64,000 nucleotides of DNA, taken from positions 1,116,001-1,180,000 of the forward strand of contig JAMYGW020000012.1 in NCBI GenBank assembly GCA_025617375.2, written 5' to 3'. Of this stretch, positions 22,593 through 35,047 are shown one piece after another. Source of the DNA: Acarospora socialis. Its lineage: Eukaryota > Ascomycota > Lecanoromycetes > Acarosporales > Acarosporaceae. Position numbers and translations under genes: made by a program. The notes beneath the pieces are model-generated. The model was not told where the DNA came from. It did not search any database and was given only the letters and a program-made list of their open reading frames with translations. Every line of letters starts with the position of its first letter. The first letter of the stretch is position 1.

Positions 22593-25169
22593 TCAATCAT
22601 CGTCGAAAATCTGGTACGTATTCTGCAGAATGGTATCGATGACGCGCACCTGCCATCCCGCGTCGGCGATGTTCGGGCCCGTATGCGAGTGCATGAGCGT
22701 TGGTCTATTTCCCATAGTATATATCATTAACTCTTTCTTCACCCACTTTCGATAGGAGGTTGTGACAAAGGCCATCAAGGCAAGAGAAAGTTAGGGAAGG
22801 TACGGGATGGCAGAGACGTACCCGAAACAGATGGCTAGATTTGCAGCATTCATCCTATTTGCTGGGGCGTGTTCTTGTACGCGGTTGAGGTGCTGTACAG
22901 AGGGATGTTAGTTGCCTTCACCTTCATCTCTGTTTCGCGTTTCTGTTGTGCGAGTGCGTGTGGTTGAGGTTGGGTGGATTGATGGGAAGGAGGGAAGGGG
23001 AGGGCTGAGACTTACGAGCGTCAAGGCGCGGAGGGTGGCATAATTAGGATCCGGCAGGCTGTTGATGATAGCATGCAGTCTGTCGCGACGCTCGATGTCG
23101 TCGTCGACTCCTATATTGATTAAATAATTAGTTGGGTCAGACAGAGAAAAGACGACCAGGGCGAGAGGAGTACGACAGGGGTACAACGTACGAGCAGCGT
23201 CGATGAACTCGGCGTAGTGTTCCGTCGTCAGCAGCGGGTCTGGGAGGTCACGGAAGAACTGTTTCAGTAAACCGGCGACGCTGTTGACGTCGTGGAAGAA
23301 ATTTTCCGGGTTGCGGAAGTCGACTTTCGATGCGTCTGGCATAGATACCTTAGCAAAATTCTTATATGCTCGTTGATGGCGAATGGGATATATCTTACCG
23401 TTGTCGAACATGGCTCTGATCCTCGAGACGTGTGAAGCCGTACCGGAAAGCCGGTAAATGCCTTCGACTTCCAAGCCGAAGAGGTCGACGGCTTGGATGC
23501 ATTGGTAGACGACCAATGGCACGGCAGAACCATCTCGTATAAAAAGCTCCTCTAGTGAGATGCCGAATACGGGTCTAAGGGGAGGTAGGTCGGCCGAATG
23601 TGCGGCGTTGTTCTGGAATTGTTGCGGTGATTGTGGCCGTGGAGCGGAGGAAAATTGATGTGGGGGTAACTGAGGAGCACCACCGAAGCCGCCGGGAGGG
23701 AGGTGTTGTTGTGGAGAGCCGTTGAAATCCCTTTCCGCTAGTTGTTGCGACCCTTGCGGATACCCCTGGTTGAAACCCTGACCGTATGGCGGGGCTGACT
23801 GCTGCACTGGTCCCTGCGTACCGATAGAGGGTGGAGGATGCTGAGTTAGCGGCTGTTGTGATTGACGATGCATTTGTGGAGGTGTTGTCTGCGCATTGGC
23901 CAAAGTCTAGATGCATGGTCAGATTAAGTCGAGATGCTGGTGGGTAAGCACTTACCGGATGGCGCTCGTATTTGATCTCAGCGGGTTTGGGTCCGACTTT
24001 AGATGAGAAGCTCATTATGTAGGTTTTGAAGTCCCGGTCGTTGTCAATCTGATATACGACATCACGCAGACTGCGAGGCTGGGGTGCTTGGCCATCTGCC
24101 TGGGCCTTCAACGGGCTGATGCAAAGTCCGTTACTCAACAAGAGCTTCTCATTGAACGTTGCTGTAACACTGTTAGCATATCTCGAAGCCTCTCGATTGA
24201 CAAGCGTTGCCCACCAAACTTCTGCAACTGTAGGGTTACGCCAGAATCACACTCGGTAATGTAATCCTGTAGTGCCTTCACCGCTTGCGGTCGCAACGTA
24301 CTCAACAACTCCTGCCTCTGACTATGTGCCGTCTGTACCTTCGAAGCATAATCCGAATCCGCGGCTTGCACCTTTCGATGGAGATCTTCTTCATGCTGAG
24401 CTGCCGACTTCGGCCCCTTCAAGCCAAAAACCCTGCCCGATTGCTTGTCGCCGGTACGCGCACGATCGTAATCCTCCGCCAAAGAATCATACTTCGCCTT
24501 TGCTTTCTCCATCGCGGATTCCGAGTCCTGCACCCTCTTCTCCGCCGACAATCCACTCTGCTTCCACTGTTTTCTCCCTCGTTCCATGTTGGACGCGAGG
24601 TCCTGCAGGTCTTCGTGCATCTGGTGCAATGACAGCGCGAACTGAATCCCATTGTCCGACATCCGCTCGTGGATCCGAGTGATCTCATCGTAGTTCTGGG
24701 CGAACGAACCCTGTCGGTTGTCTGGCCGGCGAACGGATTCGTGGGTCGTCCTGCAAAGCTTCTTGAGGCCCTGCGCATGTTCTTCCTCCAATACCGACCG
24801 CTTCTTCAGAAACGTTGCAAAGTCCTAGTAGTCATTGAGTCATTGCTACAAGGAGTCGCCGTGTCTCGGGAGCGTACTCGCGCGGATGCAATGCTTTGCT
24901 TTAGTCTGTTCAGCAACGTGTTCACACCAATCTAATGTTGCGTTAGTCTACTCAAAAACCGAGCATGAACATTTCAAGTCGTTGCCTACATCAGAGTATA
25001 GAACATCATCGACAGCCCTTGAGGTCTCGTCCACAGGCGCAGGAGGCAGAGGTGCGCCGTAGATATCTGCGTTTTCTGTTGTCCTTTCCCCGTTCGTGGT
25101 GAGTATAGAGGGAGGTTCTTCCATTGGTGGTTCTGGAAGCGGTTGATCAGACCCCTGATCGAACGACAT
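22593..25169 (-). CDS. RGD1: F-BAR and RhoGAP protein Rgd1
   Basis: Nine exons (24990-25169, 24878-24931, 24215-24824, 23956-24161, 23399-23906, 23192-23335, 23016-23110, 22822-22892, 22593-22704) keep phase and give 659 residues, close to yeast Rgd1 (666). The F-BAR part starts IGVNTLLNRLKQSIASAR and EEEHAQGLKKLCR and binds curved membrane. A Pro/Gln-rich linker of about 110 residues follows. The RhoGAP domain has FGISLEELF, EGIYRLSGTASHVSRIRAMF with the arginine finger, NSVAGLLKQFFRDLPDPLL and the C-terminal FGPTLMHSHTGPNIADAGW. Rgd1 stimulates GTP hydrolysis by Rho3/Rho4-type GTPases at growth sites. The start at 25169 is my choice; an in-frame ATG at 25292 would add a polyglutamine leader. 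Confidence 0.9.
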
Positions 25170-25830
25170 TCTGTCAGCGTGATGCTGCTGTTGCTGCTGC
25201 TGCTGCTGTTGGTCCAAAGTCGTCGTCGAGTTCGGGCGCAGCGAAGGTTTGATGCCAGGGACAAAGGCCTGTCGTACGCGAGCTAAACACATCCCTGCAA
25301 GCCACAATCTTTACCTTTGTGGGGAAAGTTCGACACATGAAATTTCATATGCCAAAATACATCGAGATAAGGTAATGAATATTGGAACAGCAGCTGAGTA
25401 ACGACTTCAGCAATTCTGTGGAGTTGCAAAGTATTGCGTTGACTTCACTCCTTGATTGTTAGAATTACGTATGTAGCAGATTTTCTGGAACGTTGCTTGC
25501 TCTGCCCTAATCAACCCCCACTTCAGAAGGATATCTACCCTACATTGAAACCCTAGCGCGCGTCACGTTTTCAAACACAAAGAGGAAAACCTACCATCAC
25601 TTTTTCTTGCCATCAAGGATATCATATCGTCTTGGTTCACACCGCCTTGGATTGGGTTTTCAGAAGAGGAAGACTCGACATACTTTCCGGTCTACAAGAA
25701 GGTTTCGAAGGAGGACAACGAGCTTGACGAGCTGAATCAGGCGATCGAAGTCTGCCAACATCTGTACGGAAGTAACCAGCAATTCATCGAAGTTACAGCC
25801 AATAGGGAATCCACGTCGAGACTAGAAACG
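25170..25830. other. RGD1 / NOP6 divergent region with open frame
   Basis: It holds the RGD1 leader. From about 25550 a frame is open into NOP6 with protein-like text (IISSWFTPPWIGFSEEEDST; ELDELNQAIEVCQHLYGSNQ) but no ATG. It may be an unrecognised first exon region of NOP6 or part of an older gene. Confidence 0.4.
25184..25210 (-). repeat. CAG/CAA repeat in the RGD1 leader
   Basis: On the minus strand nine CAG/CAA codons in a row. If translation begins at the ATG at 25292 they encode polyglutamine; if at 25169 they lie in the 5' leader. Confidence 0.8.
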
Positions 25831-26869
25831 ATGTTCGGCCAAACCCCGGTCCAAGACCTACAGAGAAGAAAGCCCAACCCGCCGTCAGACGCACAAACAA
25901 CCATGCCCGCCGAACCAGCCCTACGCCTCCGAGGCGGCGGCGCCGACGCCAAGCGGAAAGCCGCGCGCAAGAGGAAGTTCGCGCAAACCGAGCCTGCAGT
26001 CCCCTCGAGCAAGGCGTCGGAGCAGCAGTCCAGGTCTGAAGGATCCGAGGCCGCGGATCCAAGTGCCTCAGAGCAGCAGTCGAAGAAGAGGAAGCGGACG
26101 CACGAGAAAGCGCCTGAAGCAGCGAACAACGACGACAGCAAGGCCGCCTTAACTAGCACCGAAGCCGACGAGCCGGAAGCACCAGTCGGCGAACAGCCCG
26201 CCGAAGCCGAAACAGCAGAGGCGAAACCGCAGCGCTTCATCGTCTTCATAGGTATGTCACCTCCCCTGTATCCCGCACACTGTCTCTACACCCGCATCTC
26301 ACGTACCGGCAAAAGGCAACCTCCCCTTCACAGCCACCACCGACTCCATCCGCGCGCACTTCGCCAAAGTCGCGCCCGCCTCCATCCGCCACCGGACGCA
26401 CAAAGAGACGGGCAAGTCGAAAGGTTTCGCGTTCCTCGAGTTCGCCGGCTACGATCGCATGAAGACGTGTCTGAAGCTGTACCACCACTCGAGTTTCGAG
26501 GACGGCGTCAGTGCTGCCAGGAAGATCAATGTGGAACTGACGTGAGTGGCTCTCGTCTCTCGTGCGGGTCTTGGGTGTTGTCTTTTGGACCGGAGCGTGG
26601 GTGATTTACGTCCTGAATTGCTGATGGCTTGCGCGTGTAGGGCTGGTGGTGGGGGCGCGAAGAGTAAGGAGCGGAGAGAGAAGTTGCAGACGAAGAATGA
26701 GAAGCTGAATGAGGAGAGGAAGAGGAGGGCGTTGGAGGAGGAGAAGGCGAATAGGAAGGCAGGTAGGGAAGGTGGGAAGGCTGCCGGTGCGGGTGAAGGT
26801 GTAGGTGCAGATGCAGACGATGCTGGGGATGTGCATCCTAGTCGGAGGGCAAGGGTTCCGAAAGGGTAG
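25831..26869 (+). CDS. NOP6: Nop6-like RNA-binding protein (RRM), ribosome biogenesis
   Basis: Exons 25831-26251, 26316-26541 and 26641-26869 keep phase; 291 residues from the first in-frame ATG, or 267 if the ATG at 25903 (MPAEPALRLRGGG) is used. A basic and acidic N-terminal part (KRKAARKRKF, then SKKRKRTHEK) precedes one RRM with RNP2 FIVFIGNLPF, split by intron 1, and RNP1 KSKGFAFLEF. A Lys/Glu-rich helix (SKERREKLQTKNEKLNEERK) and a Gly/Ala tail ending RRARVPKG follow. This matches yeast Nop6, a nucleolar factor of early 40S assembly. The LRLRGG string resembles the ubiquitin C-terminus, but no ubiquitin fold lies upstream. Confidence 0.8.
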
Positions 26870-27237
26870 TGTAAAGACTGCAATGTGCATCAATTTTGGT
26901 GCCTTCGACACGCGTTGGTCGTAGTGCAGCACATCAATTACGTTGTTTCCCCGAGAAGGACTCTATAATCAAAATGGCTGCGTTGAAGTCATATCTACAG
27001 AAACAGATTTGCGCCTTGCTACTGACCCCTCGCTGAGATCCACGTGAAAATGCTTCTCGAGTACTGCTTTAGTACTGAAGGTAGAACGTAAGCTCCCATG
27101 TGAGAAAGAATGGTCGGGCTCTGTCGGTCGCAGGTCAAGAACCCTTCCTAAATCACCCCGGCACGGTCCCGATCGAATTTGCCGTGAATGATAGATGGTT
27201 TCCGTTATTTGTCGGATGTGTGGGTTGCTGATATGGC
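26870..27237. other. Intergenic, convergent NOP6 and RAC 3' ends
   Basis: About 370 bases between the two stop codons. No gene seen. Confidence 0.5.
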
Positions 27238-28106
<869 letters not shown>

Positions 28107-29385
28107 TATGATGGATTTTATGGGTGTCCGGAAGGTTTCCTTGTATGCAAGATGAAGCTGGAGATAATTAAAAGTGCTCGGCAACCTGCATGAAGGTTAG
28201 GTCACATTACTCGGCGGCTGGCGGTTACAGGCTTACCTTTATAGCGAAGCCTGAGAGCTTATACGACCTCTGAAATGTCCGATCCGCTGATGATGTTATG
28301 TGATGTTGAAGAGCCTGCTGCTGTATGGGCAAAGGGTATCTTGTTATGCCAAGAGCAGGGCAAAGGAGCTATCTGAAGCTTGATACGGTGGAGCAAAGAC
28401 CCGAATATCTCAATGAGAGACGGCAGCGCTGGAAGGATCCTTGCTTCGACTCTGAGTGTTTATGAGGGAGGCAATGCACAGTCACGGGCGCTTCCAGGAT
28501 GGGTGAATGTAAGGGAGGTGGAGTGGTGGGGGCTCAAGTGGAGCGTTGAGTCGTCGCCTTAATCCTTCCGAGATCTTAACGCGCTTGTTATCTGGGGTCC
28601 AACTCATGGGGTCAAGCGGTCTTGGGACGCTACGGAGCCTTAGTGCCGAATCGCTTGGTAGGCCGCTTAGTAGGCCAATGACAATTTGAGAAGCAGCGGC
28701 CCCGAAGATCAGAGCCCGAGCGACCTGGTCTTTGCACCGACACTGGAAGTTTGCCAGTACCTACCTAAGTAACAACACAACATGCATTTACAACCAGAAT
28801 TAACACTGCAGGTTACCGTGATGAGGTGACCCCCTACAGAATCCCTTTATTTGTGAGACAAAATTGGAATAGCACCAAGACAAGTTACAAACACTTCCTC
28901 TAATCGTTCCATTATGTTATGATCTATCTAGTAAACACCCGTTTCTCCTTGCTTAAGCCCTAAGAAGCCGTGCAAGGAAGAGCTGCAGCTGCTGAGATTG
29001 TAGAGTACCGACATTGATGCTGCTAGTACCCCTATAATACCATAATACCATAAGAACCTTCCTTACTCTTCATGAGAATCCCCATCTAGTCGGTAAAAAG
29101 GAGAAGAAGAGCTGGTCATGCTAGCGGACAGTGTGGGAAAAAATGATTAGATGGTTAGCAAGCTTTGAAACGTAAAGCAAGAGACGAAGGAAGCTAGACA
29201 GGCTTTTCTATATCTCCAACATCCCACACTAGCTCTCCAACCCTTATGCCATCAAGTAAGCTCTTGCTAGGTAAGATGCGCTTTATCTGGTTTGGATAGG
29301 AATTCTTATGACAATGACTGAAAAATATCCTTAACGAAGAGCCGGAAAATAACTCCGCCGACGGGACAGGGACTTCGAAGATATG
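28107..29385. other. Intergenic upstream of RAC1
   Basis: About 1.3 kb with the RAC promoter next to 28107. The longest frame (28380-28562) has no support. A small run of near-repeats (ATAATACCATAATACCATAA) lies near 29035. No gene was recognised. Confidence 0.45.
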
Positions 29386-30075
29386 TTAAATCGTTTTTGG
29401 GGAATCGTACAGAGGATCGGTGTGATCGGCGGGTACACTGGCAGACGGCGACTTGGTAATCGTTGGTTGAGGTTTTTCATCGTAGGTAGAGTACGCTGTG
29501 GCGGTTCGAGTTGGATGAGCGTATGCCGATCCCAACGCACTCCCAGCTCGGCGGTAGACGGAGTGACGTGCGGAGACCGAGCCGTGGCCAGAAGCGTAAC
29601 CAGCTTGGTGGTTCTGGCGCTTGCGTAGGTGTTGACGAATAAGAGGTGGAGCGATGGTTTCATTGTCCAAGGCGTTCATCGGGCATTGCGCGAGTGCGTA
29701 GTGGAGAGCAGATCCGAAGACAGTAGTTTGACATTGGGAATAGAGGCATTGGTATACAGCCTAGAAAAACGATCAGTTCATAATTGCCATGAAACGCGAT
29801 GCCCTGACCAATGGCGTGTATGCGCGAGACTCACACTCTGAAAGTCCGCGTCCTCACAGAAGCACTTGGTCTCGTTCGTGCAGTTACTGACGAACTTCGA
29901 GTTGGCCCAGCACTTTTGCCCACAGTCTGCTTCACAGTTAGCACAGTACAACGCGTCTAAGGGTTGCATGGTAAACCATCAAGTACATACCAGGAGCAGA
30001 AGATTCACGGATGCCTCCGGCAATCTGGATTATGCCAAGACCGCCAAGTAACATGGCAAGCTTTATGATTTGCAT
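29386..30075 (-). CDS. Secreted CFEM-domain protein
   Basis: Exons 29991-30075, 29835-29926 and 29386-29760 keep phase; 183 residues. The N-terminus MQIIKLAMLLGGLGIIQIAG is a signal peptide. The CFEM domain follows at once with eight cysteines in order (DCGQKC, NC, KCFCED, YQC, SQC, AQC). The CFCED motif holds the aspartate that binds haem iron in characterised CFEM proteins. The Ser/Thr/Pro-rich tail (residues ~105-183) has a KRQ site but no hydrophobic GPI signal, so it is probably released or wall-bound. Family roles are haem capture or effector activity; which applies here is unknown. Confidence 0.85.
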
Positions 30076-30547
30076 GGTGACAAGCGTGATGTGTTTGAGT
30101 TGAACGCGTTAGAAGGGATTGGGAATTGTCAGGCAAGATATGGGCGGATCTTGAGTCGGAAACGACAGACTTGGAACTTCAATCACAGCTAGAAAGACAA
30201 GATGTTTGCAAGTAGATCGAGAGTCCGCCACGTTGAAAGCTTGAGTGATAAGGAGCTGCCAGAAGTAGACCAAGCGAGGCTATTTAAAGATCAGTTGCAA
30301 TCACTCTTGCTCGAAGGAGTAACCGAAAGAAACGGAAGTTGAGTTCTCGCTTGTTGGGTGTTGGGAAATTGCCCTAAGCTTGGACTCCTTCGGACCTTTC
30401 CCGTTCAATGGGTGCTATATTCACTTCCAAGGTTGGACCAATTCAAGCAAGACCAACGGGCAACCACCCCCAGACTACGCCTTCATATGTTTCACAGTCA
30501 TAGCACAGCATTTCCATACTCGAGGAGCAAAGCGAAGCAGTTCGCCT
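30076..30547. other. Intergenic between CFEM gene and CMS1
   Basis: About 470 bases with the CFEM promoter. Short plus-strand frames at 30358-30685 overlap the CMS1 end in antisense and are not supported. Confidence 0.45.
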
Positions 30548-31642
30548 TCAGTAAACGAGTATATCTACTCTGTTCGAGGGGCTGCCATATCGATCTTTGA
30601 GGCCATTGCGATTCAAGAATTGCATAAGTGGTACCTGCGTCTCTTTCATATCCAGAATACCTCGTTTCTTCTGGTCAATGTGTGAGCCGTCGATGATGAT
30701 CCGCTCGAGCTTCTCCAGGGACAAAGCGTCTGCACCAGTCAGCATGGCTTATGACTAAGATCGTGCTTCAAAAAGCACAACTACGCTCGCTGAGCGTACC
30801 ATTATCCAGCAGATCTGTCAGTCTTGTAGGAGTCCCTACCGCGATTCCCATCCTGATTCTTTGTCAGCGGAGAAAGGTGTGTATGAAGGGTTACGTGACT
30901 CGTATCTACCTTGTACTTTTAACGAATTGAATGGCGTCCTTGAGCTTGATGTGCTTTGCAAAAAGCTTAGCAACAGTCGCGTCTTTGGTTTGAAACGTCC
31001 GCAGAGCTCTGGTGCAGCATCTCAGTATCGCATACAACCGGTATCTCTTGCATATTTATTGGTACCTCGTCAAGTCCGCAGCCCTTAAGCCGGCTCCTGT
31101 CACCACAATCGTATGAGGGGCTCCCTTGAGTTTCGAGGCCGTTGAGAGGCGTTTGCCTTGTCCAGAAGATGCGGCATAATGATCGAGAAAGTCCGGGAGG
31201 CTGCTGAGATTTCTAGGCCTGTCCCAACTGCTCGTGTCTAGGAACGCTTTCTCTGCATCGTCAATCTAACGATAAGCGCTTACTCAGACATAGACGCTGT
31301 AAAGACTCTGACGAGTACAGAGATTGGCCTACCAGGAATATGTCTATCCTCCAGTTCAACTAGACTTAGATCTCCACTGAAGCGCTTGGTCCGTTGCGCC
31401 ACGTAATCAGCAACCAGTTGGCTATCCATCCTCCCAATTGCGGTATTGAGTCCTAGCTCGAGATCCAAGTCGCCATCCTCAGCGGCGTCAGCTTTCCTCT
31501 TCTTCTTTCGCTTGACGGTTTTTTCCACCGCGGTGCTAGATTTTGCATCTCTCTTCCGTTTCTTCGATACACCAGGAGAGGGAGATAGTGAAGAGGGCCT
31601 GTCAAGCATTTCGGTAGCGCTTTCTGTCTCTGATACTGCCAT
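30548..31642 (-). CDS. CMS1: Cms1-like U3/90S preribosome protein
   Basis: Five exons (31333-31642, 31066-31252, 30910-31008, 30800-30852, 30548-30729) keep phase; 276 residues. A basic nuclear/nucleolar signal (KKRKRDAKS; VKRKKKRKAD) lies in the first 60 residues. Conserved blocks follow: FLDTSSWDRPRNLSSLPDFL, GAPHTIVVTGAGLRAADLTR, FAKHIKLKDAIQFV, GIAVGTPTRLTDLLDN and RIIIDGSHIDQKKRGILDMK. These resemble a RecA-like half of a DEAD-box helicase, as known for the Cms1 family. Cms1 is found in U3-containing 90S pre-ribosomes. The second acceptor was chosen at GATGCAG because the nearer GTTAG one breaks the frame. Confidence 0.85.
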
Positions 31643-31891
31643 AGGAAAGTTTCGAATTGATTAGTGTTGTAGAGTAGTCTGTGAGGAACATACATAACAA
31701 ACGTTCTTGAAGTTGAGATGCATATCTTGAAGATCTAGGCTGAAAGTGGGCTAAGTCTCCCACGTGCATGACGCTACGCTAATGTTAGCGCCGGGTCTTT
31801 AAAGCTTAATCCATGTTTATCGACTGCCTGCTCTTAAGCATGCAGCAGACAACGCGACAACTGCCTCTGACGGAACGATACCCTTGCTCAC

Positions 31892-33734
31892 ATGTCGGCA
31901 GCAATACCAGGACGGTCTACAAGAAGGAGGAGGCTGTCTGTAGGGCCACGAACTGAGGACAACCACCCTACGTCAAGAGACGCGTCCCGTAGCGCACGCG
32001 TTACACCCCACAACTCGAAGGAAGCTCCGGTATTGGATAAGAGCACAGAGGGAACGCCTTTCGAGACTGTTAGTGATTCTTTGGCTCATCGGGCTGGGTG
32101 GTGCTGATTTCATCTCAGCTTCGTCAACTAGCTGGGCGCATCCAGAAGCCCTTCACCCCTCTGCGACGCGCGGTTAGTGCTGAGCCATCATCAATACATA
32201 ATGGTACATCACAAGCTCGAGGTCCAGCTTCGCAAGCCCGCACTCCCAGACCAGGAGCTCTATCCAAAGTTATACCCAGTAGACGTGGCGCTCCAACAAC
32301 ACCACATGCAATCCGAGCTCTTCAGCAGCGGCGTGCTGCAGCCCTCACGCCCGGTCGAGATAGACGGCGCAGTGGGCGCATGCAGAGGGAGACACCAAGG
32401 GATACATTGAGGCAGCTGAGCAGGAGTGAGTCACAAGGGCAAGCTCAATCCACTCTGTTCCAGCATTGACATCAGGGAGCTTCAAGTTCTAGCCCGTACC
32501 ACCAAGCCTACTGAGCCTTCACCTCAAGTGCAGCAACCAAGAGCGACGAGAGGAAACTTATTATCGGAAGAAGAACCCTTCGAGCGCGATCCTGATTTGC
32601 CAAGACCGAGGTTGTCTATGCCGATTGATGATGACGATGACGATGACAGCTTCCAATTAGCCCCGCCTCGACTATCTGAACCTTTGCAGGACGACAATTA
32701 TACTCAGCGATCTATCGAAGCGCCAAGAAGAGCCATAAGTGAACAACCAGCCAACAGGATCGGCAGGGAAAGTTTTGGGGTTCTCCGATTGAGTGATCGC
32801 TTCGCCGACATCAATGAGCTAGGTTCAGACATTGTTACAGATCCAGGAAACGACGAGGATGCTGGTCTGGACTTTGACGAGCAAGACTATGATATAGATC
32901 ACTCAGCTTCTGCTGGGATGAATTTTTTCGAGTGCGTTCCAAGAATCCCTGGTGACCAGCTTTTCTTAACGATCCTCTAGGGGCGACACGCTGGATTTGC
33001 GGCGTGCTTTCCTTGAAGAAGCCTCGCGGCGTAATCGTCAAAGCGACATTCGTCCCTCGTCAGTTGCTGCTGATGACGACGATGAGCCAACCTTTGCTTT
33101 CGACATCCCGGTTCCAGCTCGCGACACAACCTCTTCTCCTCGTCCCGAAATGGATGGTGATATATCGGATGCGCAACCTCCAAGAGCACCAATCGACAGT
33201 AAAGCGCTTAGACCACAGGGCAATAAGACAGGAACGAAGAGAAGCAAAGAGCAGAAGGTCTCACGATTTGGGATAGCATATCCATCGCTACCTGTCGGCG
33301 TTGTGAAGAAGCTGGCCTCCACCTTTGCGCGATCAAGTGGGAATGGCAAGTCGAAAATCGACAAAGATACCATAGCTGCCATCATGCAGGCGACCGACTG
33401 GTTCTTAGAGCAAGCTGCGGACGATTTGGGGACTTATGCTAAGCATGCCGGAAGAAAGACAATCGATGAATCAGATATCATCACATTGATGAAAAGGTTC
33501 GTTTCTTCAAAGTGTTTGGATCTCGGGCTTAATTCCGGGTTTCATTAGTCGACGCGGATACTGACTGCCTGTAGGCAGCGGCTGCTAAACGCCAACACAA
33601 CTCCGTTTTCCTTAGCCCAGAGATACCTCCCAAGAGAGTTGATACAGGACATCCGCATGGCCCCGCCACCCAAATCCCGCGCGAGAAAAACAAAGCGGCT
33701 GGATCCTGTCGAAGAAGAACCCGAGGACGAATGA
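31892..33734 (+). CDS. CENPT: Inner kinetochore protein CENP-T (Cnn1)
   Basis: Exons 31892-32068, 32119-32425, 32487-32931, 32981-33496 and 33575-33734 keep phase; 534 residues. The N-terminal half is basic and disordered (GRSTRRRRLS). DTLRQLSRILARTTKP, across an intron, is a conserved CENP-T block. The middle is acidic with a seven-Asp run. The C-terminal ~110 residues form the histone fold: FGIAYPSLPVGVVKKLAST, then DKDTIAAIMQATDWFLEQAA, KTIDESDIITLMKRQR and RYLPRELIQDIRM. CENP-T pairs with CENP-W on centromeric DNA and carries the Ndc80 complex. The acceptor of intron 2 (CTTCAAG, 32486) was set by frame; nearer CAG sites give a stop. Confidence 0.9.
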
Positions 33735-33756
33735 TGGTATCACGTTGGCGTACTTC

Positions 33757-34882
33757 TTACCACTCCTTATTCTGCCGAACCCGTCGAGCGATGTCTGACG
33801 GCGGCTTGCGTACAACCATCCAGAGCATAACCGTAGTGGCAGCACATAAGGCGTACCTGGAATGGTCATGAGTACAAGGCGTCTTGAAACCAGGTTTTGC
33901 GGGCGTTGCATGGTTACTCACCATGTAAAGATATATTGTGTGTGATTATTTCTCAGATTGACTTCCGCAGGTCTACCGATAGGAATGCCCTTGGCTTCTC
34001 GGTCATATGCCTTGAGGAGGTCCGGCTCTAAACCTCACATCAGCGTTATCTTTCGAGGATTTTGACGCTCCTTACCCATGGTTTCTTCGATCCACACAGG
34101 TTGACTTCCAGTAATCCGCGCCATTTGCTGCACGTCAGGAAAGTAGAACTCTCCCAGCTCCGGCCTATTATCCGGCGTGAACATGTTCTTTTTCCAAGGC
34201 TCTCTTAGCAACCCTTCCACTGTGACCTCGCCCATCGGCAGCCCTTCCCTCCTGTCCGCCTGCCTCTTCAGCTTCTTCGGTATCCAGCCCCTATTCACCA
34301 AGATCGTACTTCCCCGCCCATCCCTCTCAAGCGGAGTCACCACCAAATACCCGTCATTGCCATCACGTATGCGCGGCCCAATCAGCATCTCCTGGTCGTG
34401 TCGAAAGTGCCCCGTAGCGTACACTCTCCGGTAGTCGAACTCTGCAATGGCGTCCGGGTCGATCTGTGGCGGTAATGGTAAGGGCGGCCGGACGAGGCGG
34501 TCTTCGAGTCTGGCGATCAGTTTCGTCTTCCACCCCAGCCGTTGGACCTGCCAGCTTCCTAGGGCAAACGCGGTGATGGGAATGAGAGCTGAGGATTGTC
34601 AGCTCGGTTACGGTGGATCTTTCTACGGCGGGTAGCTTCACCAAGTATTATGAGGCCAGGGCCATGTCTGTTGCCTGTCTTTACGAGGTTCGGTGGGTTG
34701 TCGACTATGGATGTGAAGTTGGGATCCTCCGCCGGTATGTGGGCGAATCGCCGCTGTATTGGTGGAGACGGTCGTCCGCATTTTGGGCATGATGACTGCC
34801 GGAGATAACTTCGTAATATTGATCCATTGCTGATCCGCGAAGATCTAGCAGACCGTCCCACGAAAGTAACCCAGGCGTTCAT
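33757..34882 (-). CDS. SHY1: Surf1/Shy1, cytochrome c oxidase assembly
   Basis: Exons 34642-34882, 34076-34588, 33922-34027 and 33757-33856 keep phase; 319 residues. The Ser/Arg-rich N-terminus is a mitochondrial leader. A first membrane segment (ALIPITAFALGSWQVQRLGW) opens the Surf1 domain, with FDYRRVYATGHFRHDQEMLI, STILVNRGWIP and NNHTQYIFTWYALCAATTV at the second membrane segment. Surf1 sits in the inner membrane and helps build haem a into Cox1. The TAA lies only 22 bases from the CENP-T stop on the other strand, so the 3' ends of the mRNAs must overlap. Confidence 0.9.
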
Positions 34883-35047
34883 ATTACACAGTACCTTATA
34901 TACATCACGGTTCTGACCGCAAATGGTCCGGGTACGATATAGAGAAAATATACGGTTGCGCATTGGAATTTTTGCGCAGTTCTGGAGTTATGTAGGCCGA
35001 GATTATTCCTTAGGTCATCCGTGTCCTTGGTTCCTGTACATCTCAAT

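Noticed and set aside
25903-25926. A true ubiquitin fusion at LRLRGG in NOP6
   Set aside because: No ubiquitin fold or its conserved residues lie upstream in any frame.
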